Part shown: positions 10,801 to 23,670 of the stretch, piece after piece | Layout of the letters: each line of letters begins with the position of its first letter | Position numbering within the stretch: position 1 is the first letter of the stretch | Origin: Rhabditophanes sp. KR3021 | Lineage: Eukaryota; Nematoda; Chromadorea; Rhabditida; Alloionematidae | Direction of reading: 5' to 3' | NCBI GenBank assembly: GCA_963281155.1 | Contig: CAUJLY010000001.1 | Span: 3,100,001 to 3,164,000 of the forward strand | DNA: 64,000 nt | Notes under the pieces: model-generated | Database searches by the model: none | The model's input: only the letters and a program-made list of their open reading frames with translations | Told to the model about the DNA's origin: nothing | Made by a program: the position numbers and the translations under genes

Positions 10801-11406
10801 AAAAAATAGTTAATTAAATAATGAATTAGTTATGTTAATATAACTATTTATTAAAAACGGGTTTTTAAACTTACGATTTAAATTTTCAGTTCAAAGACCT
10901 TCTTACGTGTATAAATTTACCATGATCTGCCATTCTTAATCACAAAAGCGGTAAAATATTTGAATGGAAAAAACTACCCCATATAATAATTGTATTTACT
11001 TAATTATGTGCATATTTATATGAAATAAAATGAACACTTTTCTGAACAAGTCAATTTAATATAGAAATTCTGCTTAAGAAAATGACAACAAGTAGTTAGA
11101 GAAACAATTAATCCTCGAACAGACTTGATTGCAATGTATAAACAATAAGACGAGCTGCGGATAGATTTAAGTAATAATTATATTCTTAAACATGTTCAAT
11201 CTATTTATACTCATTTTGTATAAACATGCATTCTAATATTATAGAGAGGCTCAGAATCAATGCGATTTTTATGAGAAATGCGCTTTCCTTTTGATAAACT
11301 ATATAACTGTATCTAAATTGATTAACATCGAGATAGCATATTTAGGCAATCAGGTTGGCATAGAATGAACATTTAAAAGTTATTCATAAGTTTATTAAAA
11401 CAATAA
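10801..11406. other. Intergenic, no gene seen
   Basis: AT-rich; no open frame with coding character on either strand. Confidence 0.35.
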
Positions 11407-12408
11407 TTAAGTAGGAACACTAATATTTTTTATTATTGCTGGTGTAGCTGTTATAATTTTACTTGTTCTTTTTTTCATCCACATTGGCAAATATTGTACA
11501 TATATGATTTTTCTGACTGAATCATTAATAAACACACATGCCAAAGCAGTAACTCCATGAGCACCTTGGAATGCCATATGCCCAAATATAATCAAATACA
11601 CACTTGCCGGAAAGTATTGCATATAAACATAAACTGAAGTTCCAATAGCCGTCAATCCCGCTATAATAAAAGCTTGAACAAACATTTTTAACTGAAATGC
11701 TGTAATTTTGATCGAACTATTCTTCCAATATTTAAATAAAACATAAATACATAAGAATAAATAAATTAAAAATAGCAGACTTCCAATGATTACATTATGT
11801 ATGTCATGAGCTGGATTACGATAGTTGGTGTTTATAATTGCATTTAATTCACCAATTCCATAGAAAGGGTCAAAAAAGAAAGCTATTCTTGAGTAAACAA
11901 CAATAGGAACAAAAAGTGTGATCAGGACACCATATGCAAAAGCGCCGAAACACCAATAATAAACTTTTTTGTCACCAAATAATTTATCCGCTAGATTTGG
12001 ATTAATTAAATCCAAGCAACGATTGAGCCCAAGTGTGACAGTTAGTACTGATGCAACATACCAAAAAAATACTATTAAGATAGAATCGAAATAACATGGC
12101 AAACCGACATGGCAATAACTGTAGCCTTTGAATGCATAATATGAAGGAATTATAGAACCAACTGGAAGAGCAAGAATATCAACGAAACTTATAAATCTCA
12201 TAAAAATGTAAGCTGTATTCTTTTGAAATTCTGGTTTGGAAATAACCAAAATTGTCGGTATATAAAGAATAAGAAAAAATGCACCGGGAATAAAATATAG
12301 TAATGAAACTGTTATGTTAGGCCTAACATATGTTGCCCATTGTTCTTCAGTTAAAATGCTGCAGTTATAATATTTATTAATTATTGCTGGGCTTAAAATA
12401 AACCACAT
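11407..12408 (-). CDS. Serpentine receptor class T (Srt)-like chemoreceptor
   Basis: A single exon of 333 residues. Seven hydrophobic segments are evident. Marks of the Srt family: an N-terminal Asn-Cys region (YNCSILTEEQW), NRCLDLINPNLADKLFG after TM3, a HNVIIG motif before TM5, and the end of TM6/TM7 reading AFQGAHGVTAL followed by NDSVRKI (Srt: 'HG...Yl..N..iR'). Likely a ciliary chemosensory GPCR. Unlike the other two full Srt genes in the window (introns at the HGFPG position or after TM4) it has no intron. Confidence 0.82.
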   Translation of the reverse strand: MWFILSPAIINKYYNCSILTEEQWATYVRPNITVSLLYFIPGAFFLILYIPTILVISKPEFQKNTAYIFMRFISFVDILALPVGSIIPSYYAFKGYSYCHVGLPCYFDSILIVFFWYVASVLTVTLGLNRCLDLINPNLADKLFGDKKVYYWCFGAFAYGVLITLFVPIVVYSRIAFFFDPFYGIGELNAIINTNYRNPAHDIHNVIIGSLLFLIYLFLCIYVLFKYWKNSSIKITAFQLKMFVQAFIIAGLTAIGTSVYVYMQYFPASVYLIIFGHMAFQGAHGVTALACVFINDSVRKIIYVQYLPMWMKKRTSKIITATPAIIKNISVPT

Positions 12409-13218
12409 CCTTGTAAATAAAATAATACTTCAAATAAGTTCTTTAAAAATTGTCTAACTTAGAGTCGAATTTACGATACGTACCAAACTTCAAAAGGTAA
12501 TAATGAAAACAATATGACATTTATTTACAGTCCCTGATTCTATATTCACATATTTTTGGAAGTTAAAATGGATAACCTAGACTTCAGGTGTAATTAAATT
12601 TGGTGAACTAAAGCAAATGTTTTTCATGTTTACCTTACATTATAATGAATTGAATGAGTAACCTGTATAACATTTTCAAAGCATGTTCTTGGTAATGTCT
12701 AAAAAGTTAATAATAGCTTTATTATAGACACATTTAAAATGTATTCCGAACTAAGGTATTCCTAATTTATATTTTGAAAATAGAAGGTTTCTAAACACCT
12801 GCTTATCAAAGTACAATTAAAATTAACAAGAATATGCACTTTCAATATGCTGATGAATTAATATGCGTAATATAATACATGCACTCAAATAATTTTTTGT
12901 CAATTTTGATATTTTCCTATAGAATCTCATTAACACATATCTAATTAAAATGAGGCACCTGAATATTTAAAAAAATATTAAACTATGTGACAATTATTAA
13001 ACAAATAATGCTTATGAATAAATTGCATCAGTCATACATAATTGATTGTGCCTGGGAATCGATGGTTGATGGCAAAAGAATGATTACTTAGACCAAGGAA
13101 ATATTAACGACGAAATATTTTTTATCTAACATTAATCAGCTTGATAATAATTAACAAGAAATATGAATACAAAAAACGAAAAACTTTTATTTACTTTGTT
13201 TACAACATACATTTCCTC
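12409..13218. other. Intergenic, no gene seen
   Basis: AT-rich DNA between divergent genes; it should hold the promoter of the Srt gene at 11407-12408. Confidence 0.35.
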
Positions 13219-13515
13219 ATGATGCAACTTCGATTTGTAATACTCGCTCTTGTCTTTGGAGCCTCTACAGTGAATTACCAAGTTTATCAAATAAATATGA
13301 ACGCTAAGAAACTCGCTGAATTCAATTGTAGATATTGCAAATTAGTTCGCAATCTTATTATTCGAGACAAACCAGAGGTAAACAAATTTTTGAAAATAGC
13401 AATCAAACTCACTTCTCTAATAAATGTGTTAAATACTTACTTTGCTCCATCAAGTGCAATCGCAGCAGATAATGTATGTCCAAAAGACTATATAATTAGA
13501 TCTATAAAAATTTGA
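13219..13515 (+). CDS. Small secreted Cys-containing protein, possibly broken
   Basis: Starting at the ATG at 13219, the product begins MMQLRFVILALVFGAS, a clear signal peptide, then has a CxxC pair (FNCRYCKLVRNL) reminiscent of the start of saposin-like proteins and a further Cys near the end. Total 98 residues. The N terminus is nearly the same as that of the gene at 14398 (MQLKFVILVL), suggesting a shared origin of the leader. The rest does not align by eye. GTAAAC at 13379 could be a donor, in which case the 3' exon differs from what is given here. A decayed copy is also possible. Confidence 0.4.
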   Translation: MMQLRFVILALVFGASTVNYQVYQINMNAKKLAEFNCRYCKLVRNLIIRDKPEVNKFLKIAIKLTSLINVLNTYFAPSSAIAADNVCPKDYIIRSIKI

Positions 13516-14397
13516 ATGTTTATTGTAAGTTTAAGAAGCAAAGTAAGGGAATCGAGGGAAGAAAACTTGCTAAAGTATGTCGAATCAGTTCATGATGCTG
13601 AATGATAAAATTAATTGAATCACAAGAAGCTTTTTATTAAACATTAAGATACATCTATGTTTTCCAAAACTGTTCCAGCCAGAAAATAAAAGGTGCTTTA
13701 GAAGGATTTAAGTTCAGATATTCAGAAATTGATAACTAAGCAATTGACAGTTAAATCATGAAAGGAATTTACACGGAAGTCAACGAATTTTACATTTACA
13801 GCATAATTCAATACTCGTATTGCTCTATTAATTCTTCAAACATCTGTATTAAATGCTAAATAAAATAAAGTTCAAATAAACATGCGTTTTAAGCATTTAT
13901 TACTATTTGTCTTCAATTATATGTACTAAGTATCTAGACAATATGATAACTTGGTCTTTTGATCTACCAATACCATTCCATTTTTAGCATTTAATTTACT
14001 TCCGATTAAAATAATAATCTCGTGAAATCATTCATTAAATTGACTATTAACATCAACATCCAGTTTGAAATAAATTGCTAATTCCAAGAACTCAATGTGA
14101 TCGGAGAAAGTTTATATTAATGTGCATCAGGATTATTTTTTATATTAAACAGCAATCATGTACATTGAAATTTGTTAAAACGTACTCATAATAGCACAAA
14201 TACGTACATTTTTCAACATTTAATACCCAGATAATTAATCATAGGTATTAATAGAGTATTCTCTCATTTTGAAGATATTATAGAGGGCTTTAAAGTATAT
14301 TCAATAAACTCTTTCGTGATTTAAAAATTTAAAAAATGACTATATAATAGGTATAATTTTGTTTCAATTTCATGTCAGTTTGTTTGATTTTATCAAA
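13516..14397. other. Intergenic, possible remnant of the secreted gene's 3' part
   Basis: Downstream of 13515 short open stretches occur (for example one ending LLKYVESVHDAE at about 13610) that could be lost exons, but no consistent model could be built. Confidence 0.25.
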
Positions 14398-14949
14398 ATG
14401 CAACTTAAATTTGTTATTCTTGTTCTTACCTTAGTTGCTGTACCAACATTAGCATTCCCAATGGGAAATGGCGAAGATTTGGGTCCTAATGCTGATCTGA
14501 AATATTGTCCATATGATTTAGTTGAAAAACTGTCTACTGCTGCTAGAGAAGGAGTAGAAATTATTTTCAAGAATGCCGATCAAACTAAAGCTGCCATATC
14601 TGATGCTTTGGAGATATTGTTTACTGGCCCAAATGTTACTGAAGAAGATAAGGTAATAAATAAAAAAAGCTTAAAGTTTGCAACAAATATTTAGACCATC
14701 TATGCTGCTTACAAAACAGAAAAAGCCAATAAAGAATCCAAGATTATCGCCAAAATTGAGGCAGGAATTGCATCTTCTCCTTTGACTGATTCCCAAAAAG
14801 CTCTATTTGCTAGTGCAAAGACTATCTTTGAAAATCAAAACATCAGTATCAAACAAGCTGAAGCTGACATTGAAAATGTTAAAAATAGTGCTTCTGAAGA
14901 AGACAGAAATGCTGTTGAGAAAGCTATCATTAGCGCCCTTTCCAATTAA
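14398..14949 (+). CDS. Small secreted helical protein, unknown (DUF148/SXP-like at best)
   Basis: Exons 14398-14652 and 14695-14949 (donor GTAATA, acceptor ATTTAG, phase 0) give 169 residues. A signal peptide is plain (MQLKFVILVLTLVAVPTLAF). The mature part is Ala/Glu/Lys-rich and predicted mostly helical, with two related halves (AAREGVEIIFKNADQTKAAI and SAKTIFENQNISIKQAEADI). Only one Cys. The general make-up, secreted, helical, with 'LTDSQKALF' and 'SEEDRNAVEKA' segments, recalls nematode secreted DUF148/SXP-RAL-2 proteins, but I would not assign it. A polyadenylation signal AATAAA lies at about 15006. The leader is shared with the gene at 13219. Confidence 0.75.
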
Positions 14950-15527
14950 CATAATTGAATTTCTGACTATTAAGATTGTTAATTCTAATGACCAACCAGT
15001 TCGACAATAAAAAACTTATAATTTAATTTTTTAAACTTGAGGTAAAACTTCTTTTGTGTGAAAAGATAAATTTTGGTGTATTTTTGTATGGCAAAAATTT
15101 ACAATGTTTACTTCGACATTTGTTAAAAAATATTTCTAGAACATTTCTCATAAATAATACAAAAAACAAAAGCTTTTTCCAACTAAAAGATTCCTAAAAA
15201 AGTAAATAACAAACCAATTATGAGTGGAACAATTCTCAAATTTAATAATTACTGAATATGATTTTAATATATTTAACACATTGATGAGTGGTTAATTATA
15301 TAGACAACTCATTTATTTATATTTAATTATTTCCTGGCATTTTGTTTATTTTGAACGATTAAATGAATTATTTTTGAATTAAAATTAGATTTAATGACAA
15401 TCGAACTAATGTATTTTCTTTAAGTACAACAATTCATAATGTTATTTATCAAGCTTTTTCACATAATTTGTTTATACAAGGGAGATATTTAAAGAAGATA
15501 AAAAGTCCCATTTTTAATATTTTTCAA
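14950..15527. other. Intergenic
   Basis: AT-rich, no supported gene; contains the AATAAA at about 15006 that should end the preceding transcript. Confidence 0.35.
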
Positions 15528-16580
15528 ATGATTTGTTTAACGGCTATAAATTTGTTTTCCTCAATTACATCTATCATTTTAAATTCGATTTGTATTAGTT
15601 TGTCAAATAATTATCGGCAAAATCCTTTTATTTATGCGTTATTTACTCAATTTTGGTTTAACATCTTTTACTCTATCTTATCTTTTGTATTGCGTCTTCA
15701 AATTTATGTGATAGATAATTGCATAGTTTTTAATATTGTTTATTCATATTTATACGCCTTCTCATTCATACAGTGCAAACTCATTGTTTCAATTGTTTTC
15801 ATAAATAACTTTATACTAATTTTTATGCTAACTTTCATCATGTTAATGAGATATATTAAAATGTGTAAAAACCATGTTTTAACATTAAGACATTACTTAT
15901 TTGGATGCTTTGTGACATGCTTTATATCAGTTGGTTTAAGCATAAACATAAATAGTAGATTTGAAGAATCATCACCTTTAGATTTTGCATTTAAACTTAA
16001 TCAGGCAAATGGAATAACGGATGAATTAGTATTGCCAACTACAAAAGGCTTAATTATATCACTAGTAAGTTTATATACGAATAAATGTATGATCTCATTA
16101 TTTAGGAAAACCCTAAACTTGTCTATATTTTGAGTGGATTCATTTTGGTTCTTTTAGTAAATTACTGCATTGTAATTTATATACATTGGTCTTTCGGAAA
16201 TTATATGAAAGATAAGAATTCAATTATGATTGACCCAATCAAAACAATGCATAATGAATTCACAAGAATATTGACAAAGCAACTTATTTTCCCCTTACTG
16301 TTAGGAATTCCATTATTAGGTTAGTGAAATTAAGTTAATTCTAATATATTTTATAGAATGTGGAATTTCCCTGATAAGAAATAAACAATGGAATTTTGGT
16401 GGCAGTTTAGCTTACATAATTGTATATTTTATCCCTTCTTATAATGCCGCTATATTTTTATTTTTTTCTACCAAAAATAGAGATGCTCTGTTTGAATGGT
16501 TTAAAAAACTACAATCCATTTTCAAAAGACGAACTTTTGTAAGCACAACTGTCGATTACCATTTAACAACAATAACATAA
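15528..16580 (+). CDS. Seven-transmembrane chemoreceptor, Str-superfamily-like
   Basis: Exons 15528-16064, 16106-16319 and 16357-16580 join in frame to 324 residues (donors GTAAGT and GTTAGT; acceptors ATTTAG and TTATAG). The start was chosen because upstream sequence in this frame has no ATG. TM1 has the N-S-I-C-I pattern, TM3 is followed by LTFIMLMRYIKMCK, and the TM6 lead-in reads MHNEFTRILTKQLIFPLLL, matching the Str-superfamily 'raL..Q..iP' position. TM7 ends YIIVYFIPSYNAAIF. Intron positions and sequence resemble the receptors at 48746 and 62470, so these three are probably one subfamily scattered over the window. Confidence 0.8.
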
Positions 16581-17208
16581 ATATGAAAATAATATAAAAT
16601 TTATCTTTGAGAATATTATTTTAATCACGACCACATTAATTATTTAAAATATACTTCTGTATAATTACAAAGTCAAAATAGCTTTTAAGTGTTTTTGTAA
16701 GAATAAGCTTATTAATAAGCATTTTTAAGAAATTAAGATAATCACAATCTTAATAATCAATTTTCTTGTTTATGTTTGTTTCTACATTATCATTTGCTAC
16801 TACGCAGTTCAAATTGTCTAAGGAGGGTTTATCATATCGAAGAAATGTAATAGGAAGACTGGTTGAAAGACCTCCAACAAATATAAGTCATAAAAATATA
16901 TTTTGACAGCCAAAAAAGTAATAATGGTCAAGGATCTAAAGAATGTTCTAAACAAAATGAATTATTGAATAAATTTGATTAAACTTTTATTTTATATGAA
17001 TTCAAAGTTGTTTAATAAATAACAATAATTTAGAGTGATTTGACATCACATATTTTGTTTACCTATATAATATTAAGCAAGACAAAATTAAATATATAAA
17101 AACGACAAAGAGAAATACATATTTTAAAATGATTTTAATTGTGAGAACTTGTATTTTGATATCTAAAGAAAGTTTGCATTGGTGCAGTGATTTAGTGATC
17201 AATATTTG
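16581..17208. other. Intergenic with one short secreted-like frame
   Basis: A 44-codon plus-strand frame at 16772-16906 begins MFVSTLSFATTQFKLSKEG and contains basic pairs (SYRRNVIG). Too short and unsupported to call as a gene. Confidence 0.25.
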
Positions 17209-20200
17209 TTATGCTCCTCGAGCTAAATGCTGGATGCTTGATAATAAACTCATTATATTTTCATTTGCAGCAGTTTTTGCTTGTTTTTGTCTGCCGTCCT
17301 CGTCAGGGACAGCTTTGCGTTTCTTCAAAATCCTCTTATAAGTTGTGAATGGAATAATGGATTCCATATCTTTGATTAAATTTGTTTCTGTCACGAATTT
17401 GGTCTTGGAAAAGCATTCATAAATTATTAGGAGATCGTTTGGGATAGATGTTTCCGTTGAATTGGCAATTAACCCCTTTGCTTTATTGGCATAACCTTCT
17501 AACGCACGGATACAACTGGAACGTAGCCTGGTAAAATCCTTTTCAAACAAATAACTCCCACTTAAAGTGGATACCATTACATTATAAAGCAAATGACCCA
17601 TTTTAAGTGGACTTTTGGATCGCCAAGCAGCTTCATAAGCTAATTTTAAGATCTTAGCGATGTGATATTTTGAATTTGAATTTCTTTGAATGTCCACACA
17701 CTTGATAAAGGGAAAATTTTCAAATATATTGTGTAAAACTGACAACTTTTTTTTGACGTTGAAGATTTTACCATAAAGTAAGTCACCAAATTTGTTGCGT
17801 TCACTGTTTTCTTCAGCAATAATTGCTAATCTATAGCAGACCTTGTAATGATTAAACTTCTTAACGATATTCTCGAATGCTTCAATACACAATTGGATTA
17901 ATTCAGCTCTTGCAATCTCAAAATCTCCTTCAGTTGTAATATTATCAAAAATACCAGAGTTATACCTTCTTAGATCACAACTAACATCGTATTCAAATGT
18001 ATCAACAAATTCGTGGTCTTGATATTCATACTTCTTGACGACATCATGTTCTTTGAATATATTTATATAAGCAGCCGCAATCTTAATTTCTGATCCAAGG
18101 TATCCTTTTGTTTTTTGATCAAATGTCTGCTCATATTGTTTAAAAAGCTTGTAAATGTGGGAATGAACTTTATAATAGATTTCCATACTTTCAATGCCTT
18201 GTTGAGTTCCTCTCAACATTTTGGCTCCCGTAACATCGCCGCTTTTTCTTAAAGCAATAGCAGCCGCATGATATCTACTTAGACATTCGCTTAGAGATAT
18301 TCCCAATTGCTTTCCCAAACTTTTGGCCATAAAATAATCAATTGTCCAGGAAGAATAAACATCCTCTTCTGGATCAAACTTTCTCGCATTTTCCAAAAAT
18401 ACAATAATCTTTTTGGGCAACATTGCGATCCAGATCTTCAATTTTTCTCTCCAGTAAAAATCCACATTTTCATTTTCTAGATATCTTTTCATAAGTCCTC
18501 GCAATTGATAGAGAGTACATCCAAATTCAAATTGAAGAATCGGTTCATCTGGTTTATGACACAGTGACATGTAAAAAGGCAACAAATATTTATGGTAATG
18601 CTTAACCTGTTTTTCTAATGGAAGGTCAAGTAATTGGTAAGATGAAGATAAAGCAATTATTGCTAAGGCCGAAGATTCTAGTGGAATTAACTTCTTGATT
18701 TTGGCTGAAATAAGAAACTGTTTACCATAAGCAATTGCTTCCATTTTAGTTGATGCTGCCTGAAATTTCATGTAAGAAAGAACGTATAAAGCTATTGAAC
18801 TAAGATAAGCCTTCTTTGAATACTTTTTAAGCATCTTGATTCTGGGCCATTTTAAAAGTCCACTTAGATCATCATTGAAATCCAAAGACAGGATATTTAT
18901 ACTACTAGTCTCCCAAAATTCATCCAATTCCTTTAATGCTTTAAATCTATCACCTTTGTTGCATTCAAAGTTTAGAACAAAATCAAATTTCTTTGTAATT
19001 ATCTCCAAGATATCAGAAGATATTTTTGACTTGTCATCAAAGACCGGAATCGGACCAGGAATTAATAAGGGAAATATTATATTTGCCAGCTCCCAAGTAG
19101 CTTCTATGTTTTCAGTTTCATGTTCATAAACTTTGGAACGACATTTTAAAGTAATATCTTTAAACAAGCAACAAATACACTGATTTAATTCAAAGTTAAT
19201 CGAATTTGTAATTAATTTTAGGGTGTTGTTATTCTTGTTAGAATTCAGCTCTGCATAAATAAATTCATTTTTTCTTGTAACACGCTTTAATTCTTTCAAA
19301 TAGGCTTTAAGCAATGCACCGTCATCAATAGTACAACAATCCAAGTCAGATAAGTAGGAATGAGCCATTTCAAATATCATCAATGACCTTGAAGGCAGTG
19401 GATTGGTCGATTTAAATTCAATCTCCTTGAACATAGTCATCACATCATCTTGATTTTCAATTAATGGTGCCATTACCTTTGTAATCTGAACACACAACAA
19501 CCACAAGTCGACGTTATGTAAGTTCTTTCCAACTTTGAAGTAATCAAACAAGGCAAACCCTAAATCTTGAGCTACATTTCTCTCAATTTTTTCATTCGTT
19601 TCTTTAAAAACTGATTTATTTAACAAATAAAAAACAGTTTTTGCGACGCCTGAGTACGGATTTTGGTTTGTAGAAGTTCGGGAAAATTCAGAAATTGCAT
19701 CAATTAAGATTATGGCGATTTTGCAAGAAGAATTATATTCATTGACATGAATGTATGCCTTAAAAAGCATACTCAAAAAGCAAATTCTATCTTCCTCTGT
19801 TTCTTGCATCCAATCCAATTGACTTGTTATTAGGAAAATAACTTCCTGCCACAATTCTTCCTCATATTCCTCAACTATGTGATTTTTGATGAATAATTTC
19901 ATAATTAAATACGCTCTTCGATAAAAGGTACGTAAATTAATCACATGTCTAGATTCCTTGAATGACCAGATTTCTCTACCACTATAAATTAAGATTGATT
20001 TCAAAAAGTGTCTAGATAATTTTCTTGTCTTGATACTATCTCTATTCCAATCAAACGAAAAAGCCCAAACAAAACGAACAGAAAAATCCTTTATCATCTG
20101 TAAAGTTTCTTTGTCCATCTTTCCCAAATCATCATCTATATAATAATGTGAGTAAAGGACTATTATTTCACAAATTTCCAAAGCCTTCGAATTTTTTAAT

Positions 20201-22489
20201 TCAGCCATCATGATGTGAACTGGATAATATCTGTATTCTGTTCTGTAATCCATCATTGTTTCAACAAACAATTCATAAAGTTTAAAAAGTAAAACATGGC
20301 ATCTTTTAGGAATTACCTTTCCATATTGCTTTGATACAAATTCTAAGAAATGAGCGATAAGATTGATAGGTGAACTTGATTTGTTTTCACCAAACTCTTC
20401 CAGTGCAGTTTGAAAATAATCTTGAACTTCAAACATCACATTTTCTTCTCTTTCTTCATAGTATGTCTTGCTAAATTCACTATTTTCCGCTAGACAGCCA
20501 TCTTTGGAAAAGGAAGGCAAGTATTTTTTAAGCAATGATTCTGGCCTTGTAGCATCTTCAAGATACATCCAATATTTCAAATTAGATAAATGCTGAGTAA
20601 AGCTATCATCGTCTGAATATCTATCCTTGTCGGAACATTTATTTCTAGTTCTGATAGTTTTAGGTCCATAATCCTTAAGTGTCAAATGTCCAAATGAATT
20701 GACTCCATCACCTGATTTGTTTCTTTCATTGATTAAATTATCATCTCTATCTACTTTTTCTGACACAAATAGTATCATATGTTCGACGACGTCTCTTACT
20801 TCAGCGATAATATTAATCGATTCTTCTGAATCATCAGTATGATATATTGGATCTTGAATTTGTGAAAGTATAATACGAGACTCCAAAGAAGATTCCATCA
20901 CATTTTTTTCAAATAAAGCAAGCGGTGATTGAATATCTGAATTATGATCTGATAGATTATTTGAAGCTGCACGTAATACTTCATTAGTATTAATAAAAAT
21001 CACTTCACCATTTATTTCAGTAGAAATACAAAGAGGAGAACTTTCAAATGTAGATAAGTCAGGTAGAAGACTAATTGCCGATGTTAGAGTGGACACCGTT
21101 TCAGGTGAAATGGATGAACCTGAATTGACATCATCTGATGGATTTGTTCTTGACTTCGCGTTTAAGATATCAGAACTAGATTTGTCATCTGATATTTCCG
21201 CAAACTTTTCTTCCATTTGAACACATTCTACCGGTGGAGCTTGAACTTCCAAGGTTTCATAAGCATAAAAGTAATTAGCATGCATAAATCTTTTATTGCT
21301 AGCGAGCAAATCATAAGCTTTGAACAATCTTTTAATGAAGTCTTGCACATTCATGTCTTTATGAAGCCGTATTTTCAAGTCAAAAGATTCATTTGAATCA
21401 TAATCTGGGGGTTTGTTTTCTAAATAAGTTTTGATTGCAACTAACTTTTCATAAATTGTACCGTAATTTTCTTTTTTGTAAATGTCAGGTGTTAAATATT
21501 CTGTGTATCTTTTTAATAATTCCTGTGGAAATCGCTCATCAATGAATTTGTAGTTGTCATTTTTCATAAAATTGATTATCGCAGCAGCTAACACATTATT
21601 TGTGTACTCTTTGAATAATACTTCCAGAACATTCATAAGACCATACTTATTTGCAGTAAAGTAATAGCAAATTAAAAGACCCTGATGGACTTCCTTTGAC
21701 TTTTTACACCTAAGCAAAGTGTAAATGGCATATCTGAATTGATGTTGCTCAATTGCAGCCTTGGAAGTCTTGTAAAATAATCCATCATGCGGATTAATAG
21801 TCAGGGCTTGTAGCAGGAAGAAGACACTGTTTTCAACCAATCCGGATAGATGAATGCAAGTAGTGTAGAATATTCTTTCTTTTAAAGGCAACAAAGTTTT
21901 TTCTGTTTTTTCGGGTGGAATTGTAAAGTTATTAATGTCAACAACAAATTGAAGGACCAATGGATCTCGATAAATTTCGATTAATTCCAGAAAAGCATCT
22001 TCTTTCAATCCAAACCCAATCTTCTTAACCGCTGTTACTAATTTAACCTTTAATTCCATTTCCTTTAGCTCTAGACTCTCATCGCCACCGTCCAAATAAT
22101 CAGACCAATCCTGTTCAACTTTCTCATAGCATGCAACTGAACCAATTGATGATTGTGATGAAAAAGACTCATCCATAGCTGACCCTTTGTCGCTATTTGA
22201 GTTATTGTCATAATTACCACTTAAGAAATCATGGTCATTGTGGCTTGTTATTTCCGATTCTGATGATCCGTGCAAAGTATCACTGGAATCTCCCTCGCTA
22301 TCTTCTTCTACGTCTTCATCTTCTGATTCCAGGATATCTACCTGGATTGGAGATCGAATGTTAACTGTGTTCTCATCTTCCATATCTTCTATATTATCTA
22401 AATTCGAATCTAAAATTAAGAAAGTTAAAACATTAAGCAATGACAAACTTACAATATGTATTGTCTAATTCATCTGCAGAAGGAGACAT
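17209..22489 (-). CDS. CABIN1/Hir3-like TPR protein (HIRA histone chaperone complex subunit)
   Basis: Exon 1 is 22453-22489 (37 bases, MSPSADELDNTY) and exon 2 is 17209-22409; donor GTAAGT and acceptor ATTTTAG keep the frame. 1745 residues. The N terminus is acidic and Ser-rich, followed by helical-repeat sequence of TPR type (residues about 120-300, for example FFLLQALTINPHDGLFYKTSKA), long low-complexity acidic stretches, and a C-terminal repeat region with SSWTIDYFMAKSLGKQLG, which sits where CABIN1 has its 'W..Y..GK..eK' segment. The C terminus is basic (KRILKKRKAVPDEDGRQKQAK). In other animals CABIN1 works with HIRA and UBN to deposit histone H3.3 in the nucleus. The assignment rests on length, architecture and short local similarities. 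Confidence 0.65.
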
Positions 22490-23060
22490 TTTTCTGCTTA
22501 TAGTAATAAATAGCTATTGAGTTTCAAAAATAACCTTTTGCAATCACAAAGTCAGGTAGCCGTTTGATGAATACTTTAAATTGTTTATCTATATATGAGA
22601 ATAAACAAATACTAATAGGATTGCATAAACATATACATTTATATAATAACTACATTCTTCATTATTAAGATTAGATTATCAAAAGCTTAGATTATGCGTG
22701 AGCATACTTATTTATATGCGGTGAGACAATACTCCAATGTCGTTGTCGGAATCATACAAATTTAAAAATGTTTTAATCGTGATTTTATTTCTTCTTTAAT
22801 GTTTATGAAGATATCAATGTAGGATTGCCAATTGTCAGAGTGTGCATTTATAATGCTTATTTTACTTGAATTGAAACCTATCGAAATACTAGCTCTTTTG
22901 CCGCCAATAAGTGCATCTCTCGTCATAATATTTCAAAATCGATTTCAGCATTCAATTTAGAACTAGTTCTCACTAACATCTATAAATTCTATCAATGTTT
23001 GACTTCTATAAACCATCAATGAATAAAGAAACTATTTCCTCGATATTCAAATGTTATTTC
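22490..23060. other. Intergenic, no gene seen
   Basis: Should carry the promoter of the CABIN1-like gene. No coding stretch recognised. Confidence 0.35.
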
Positions 23061-23670
23061 ATGATGCAAAATGTTGCGACTTTCTTTGGCGTTGTTCTAA
23101 ATGTATTTTTTATTTGGAATTACTGCCACCGGAGCATAAACAAAATATAAAACGCCGTTATCATTTAATGTCTGTTCCTCAATATTGTTAAAATAAGAAC
23201 ATACTTGTCCACATATTTTATGAATGTTTACTCTTGCAATGGTTTGTTCATTTATTGCAGCAGGATTATTTCATGCAGTTATGTCAGAAGATTATCGCAA
23301 TGATAAGGAAACTGTTAACTACATCATGTCAAATGGTATTGTAAGTGAGGAAACAAAGAATAGGTTCTTTATCGGAACCAGAATAATAAGTCCGAATCAC
23401 TACGCATAATACTTAAGATTTATAGGAAAACACCTTTTTTCTGGCATGCCTTTTGTTAATAACAACATTTTGTGGTGCCAATTATTTAGTTATTACCTTC
23501 GTATTTCAAAAGTTAGCAAGCTGTTTAGATTTTTGTCTTTGAATTTCAATGAAAATACAAGAAAGATCATTTTGAATTGACACGAATAATGATCATTCAA
23601 GTTATTTTATCTTTTATTTGTACATCTGGACAAATGTTATTTTGTATTATTCCTATCTTATACTACAAGG
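23061..23670 (+). pseudogene. Broken 7TM chemoreceptor
   Basis: Pieces of a receptor appear in order but in different frames: a TM1-like start (MMQNVATFFGVVLNVFFIWN), an extracellular-loop-like piece (MSEDYRNDKETVNYI) after FTLAMVCSFIAAG at 23224-23409, a TM5-like piece (ACLLLITTFCGANYLVITF), and a TM6 piece at 23577 (MTRIMIIQVILSFIC) ending CIIPILYYK. Stops and frameshifts separate them, and no set of introns I tried rescues a full frame. The TM6 lead-in resembles that of Str-superfamily receptors. Confidence 0.6.

Noticed and set aside
18836..19129. 97-codon plus-strand frame
   Set aside because: Antisense to the CABIN1-like exon.
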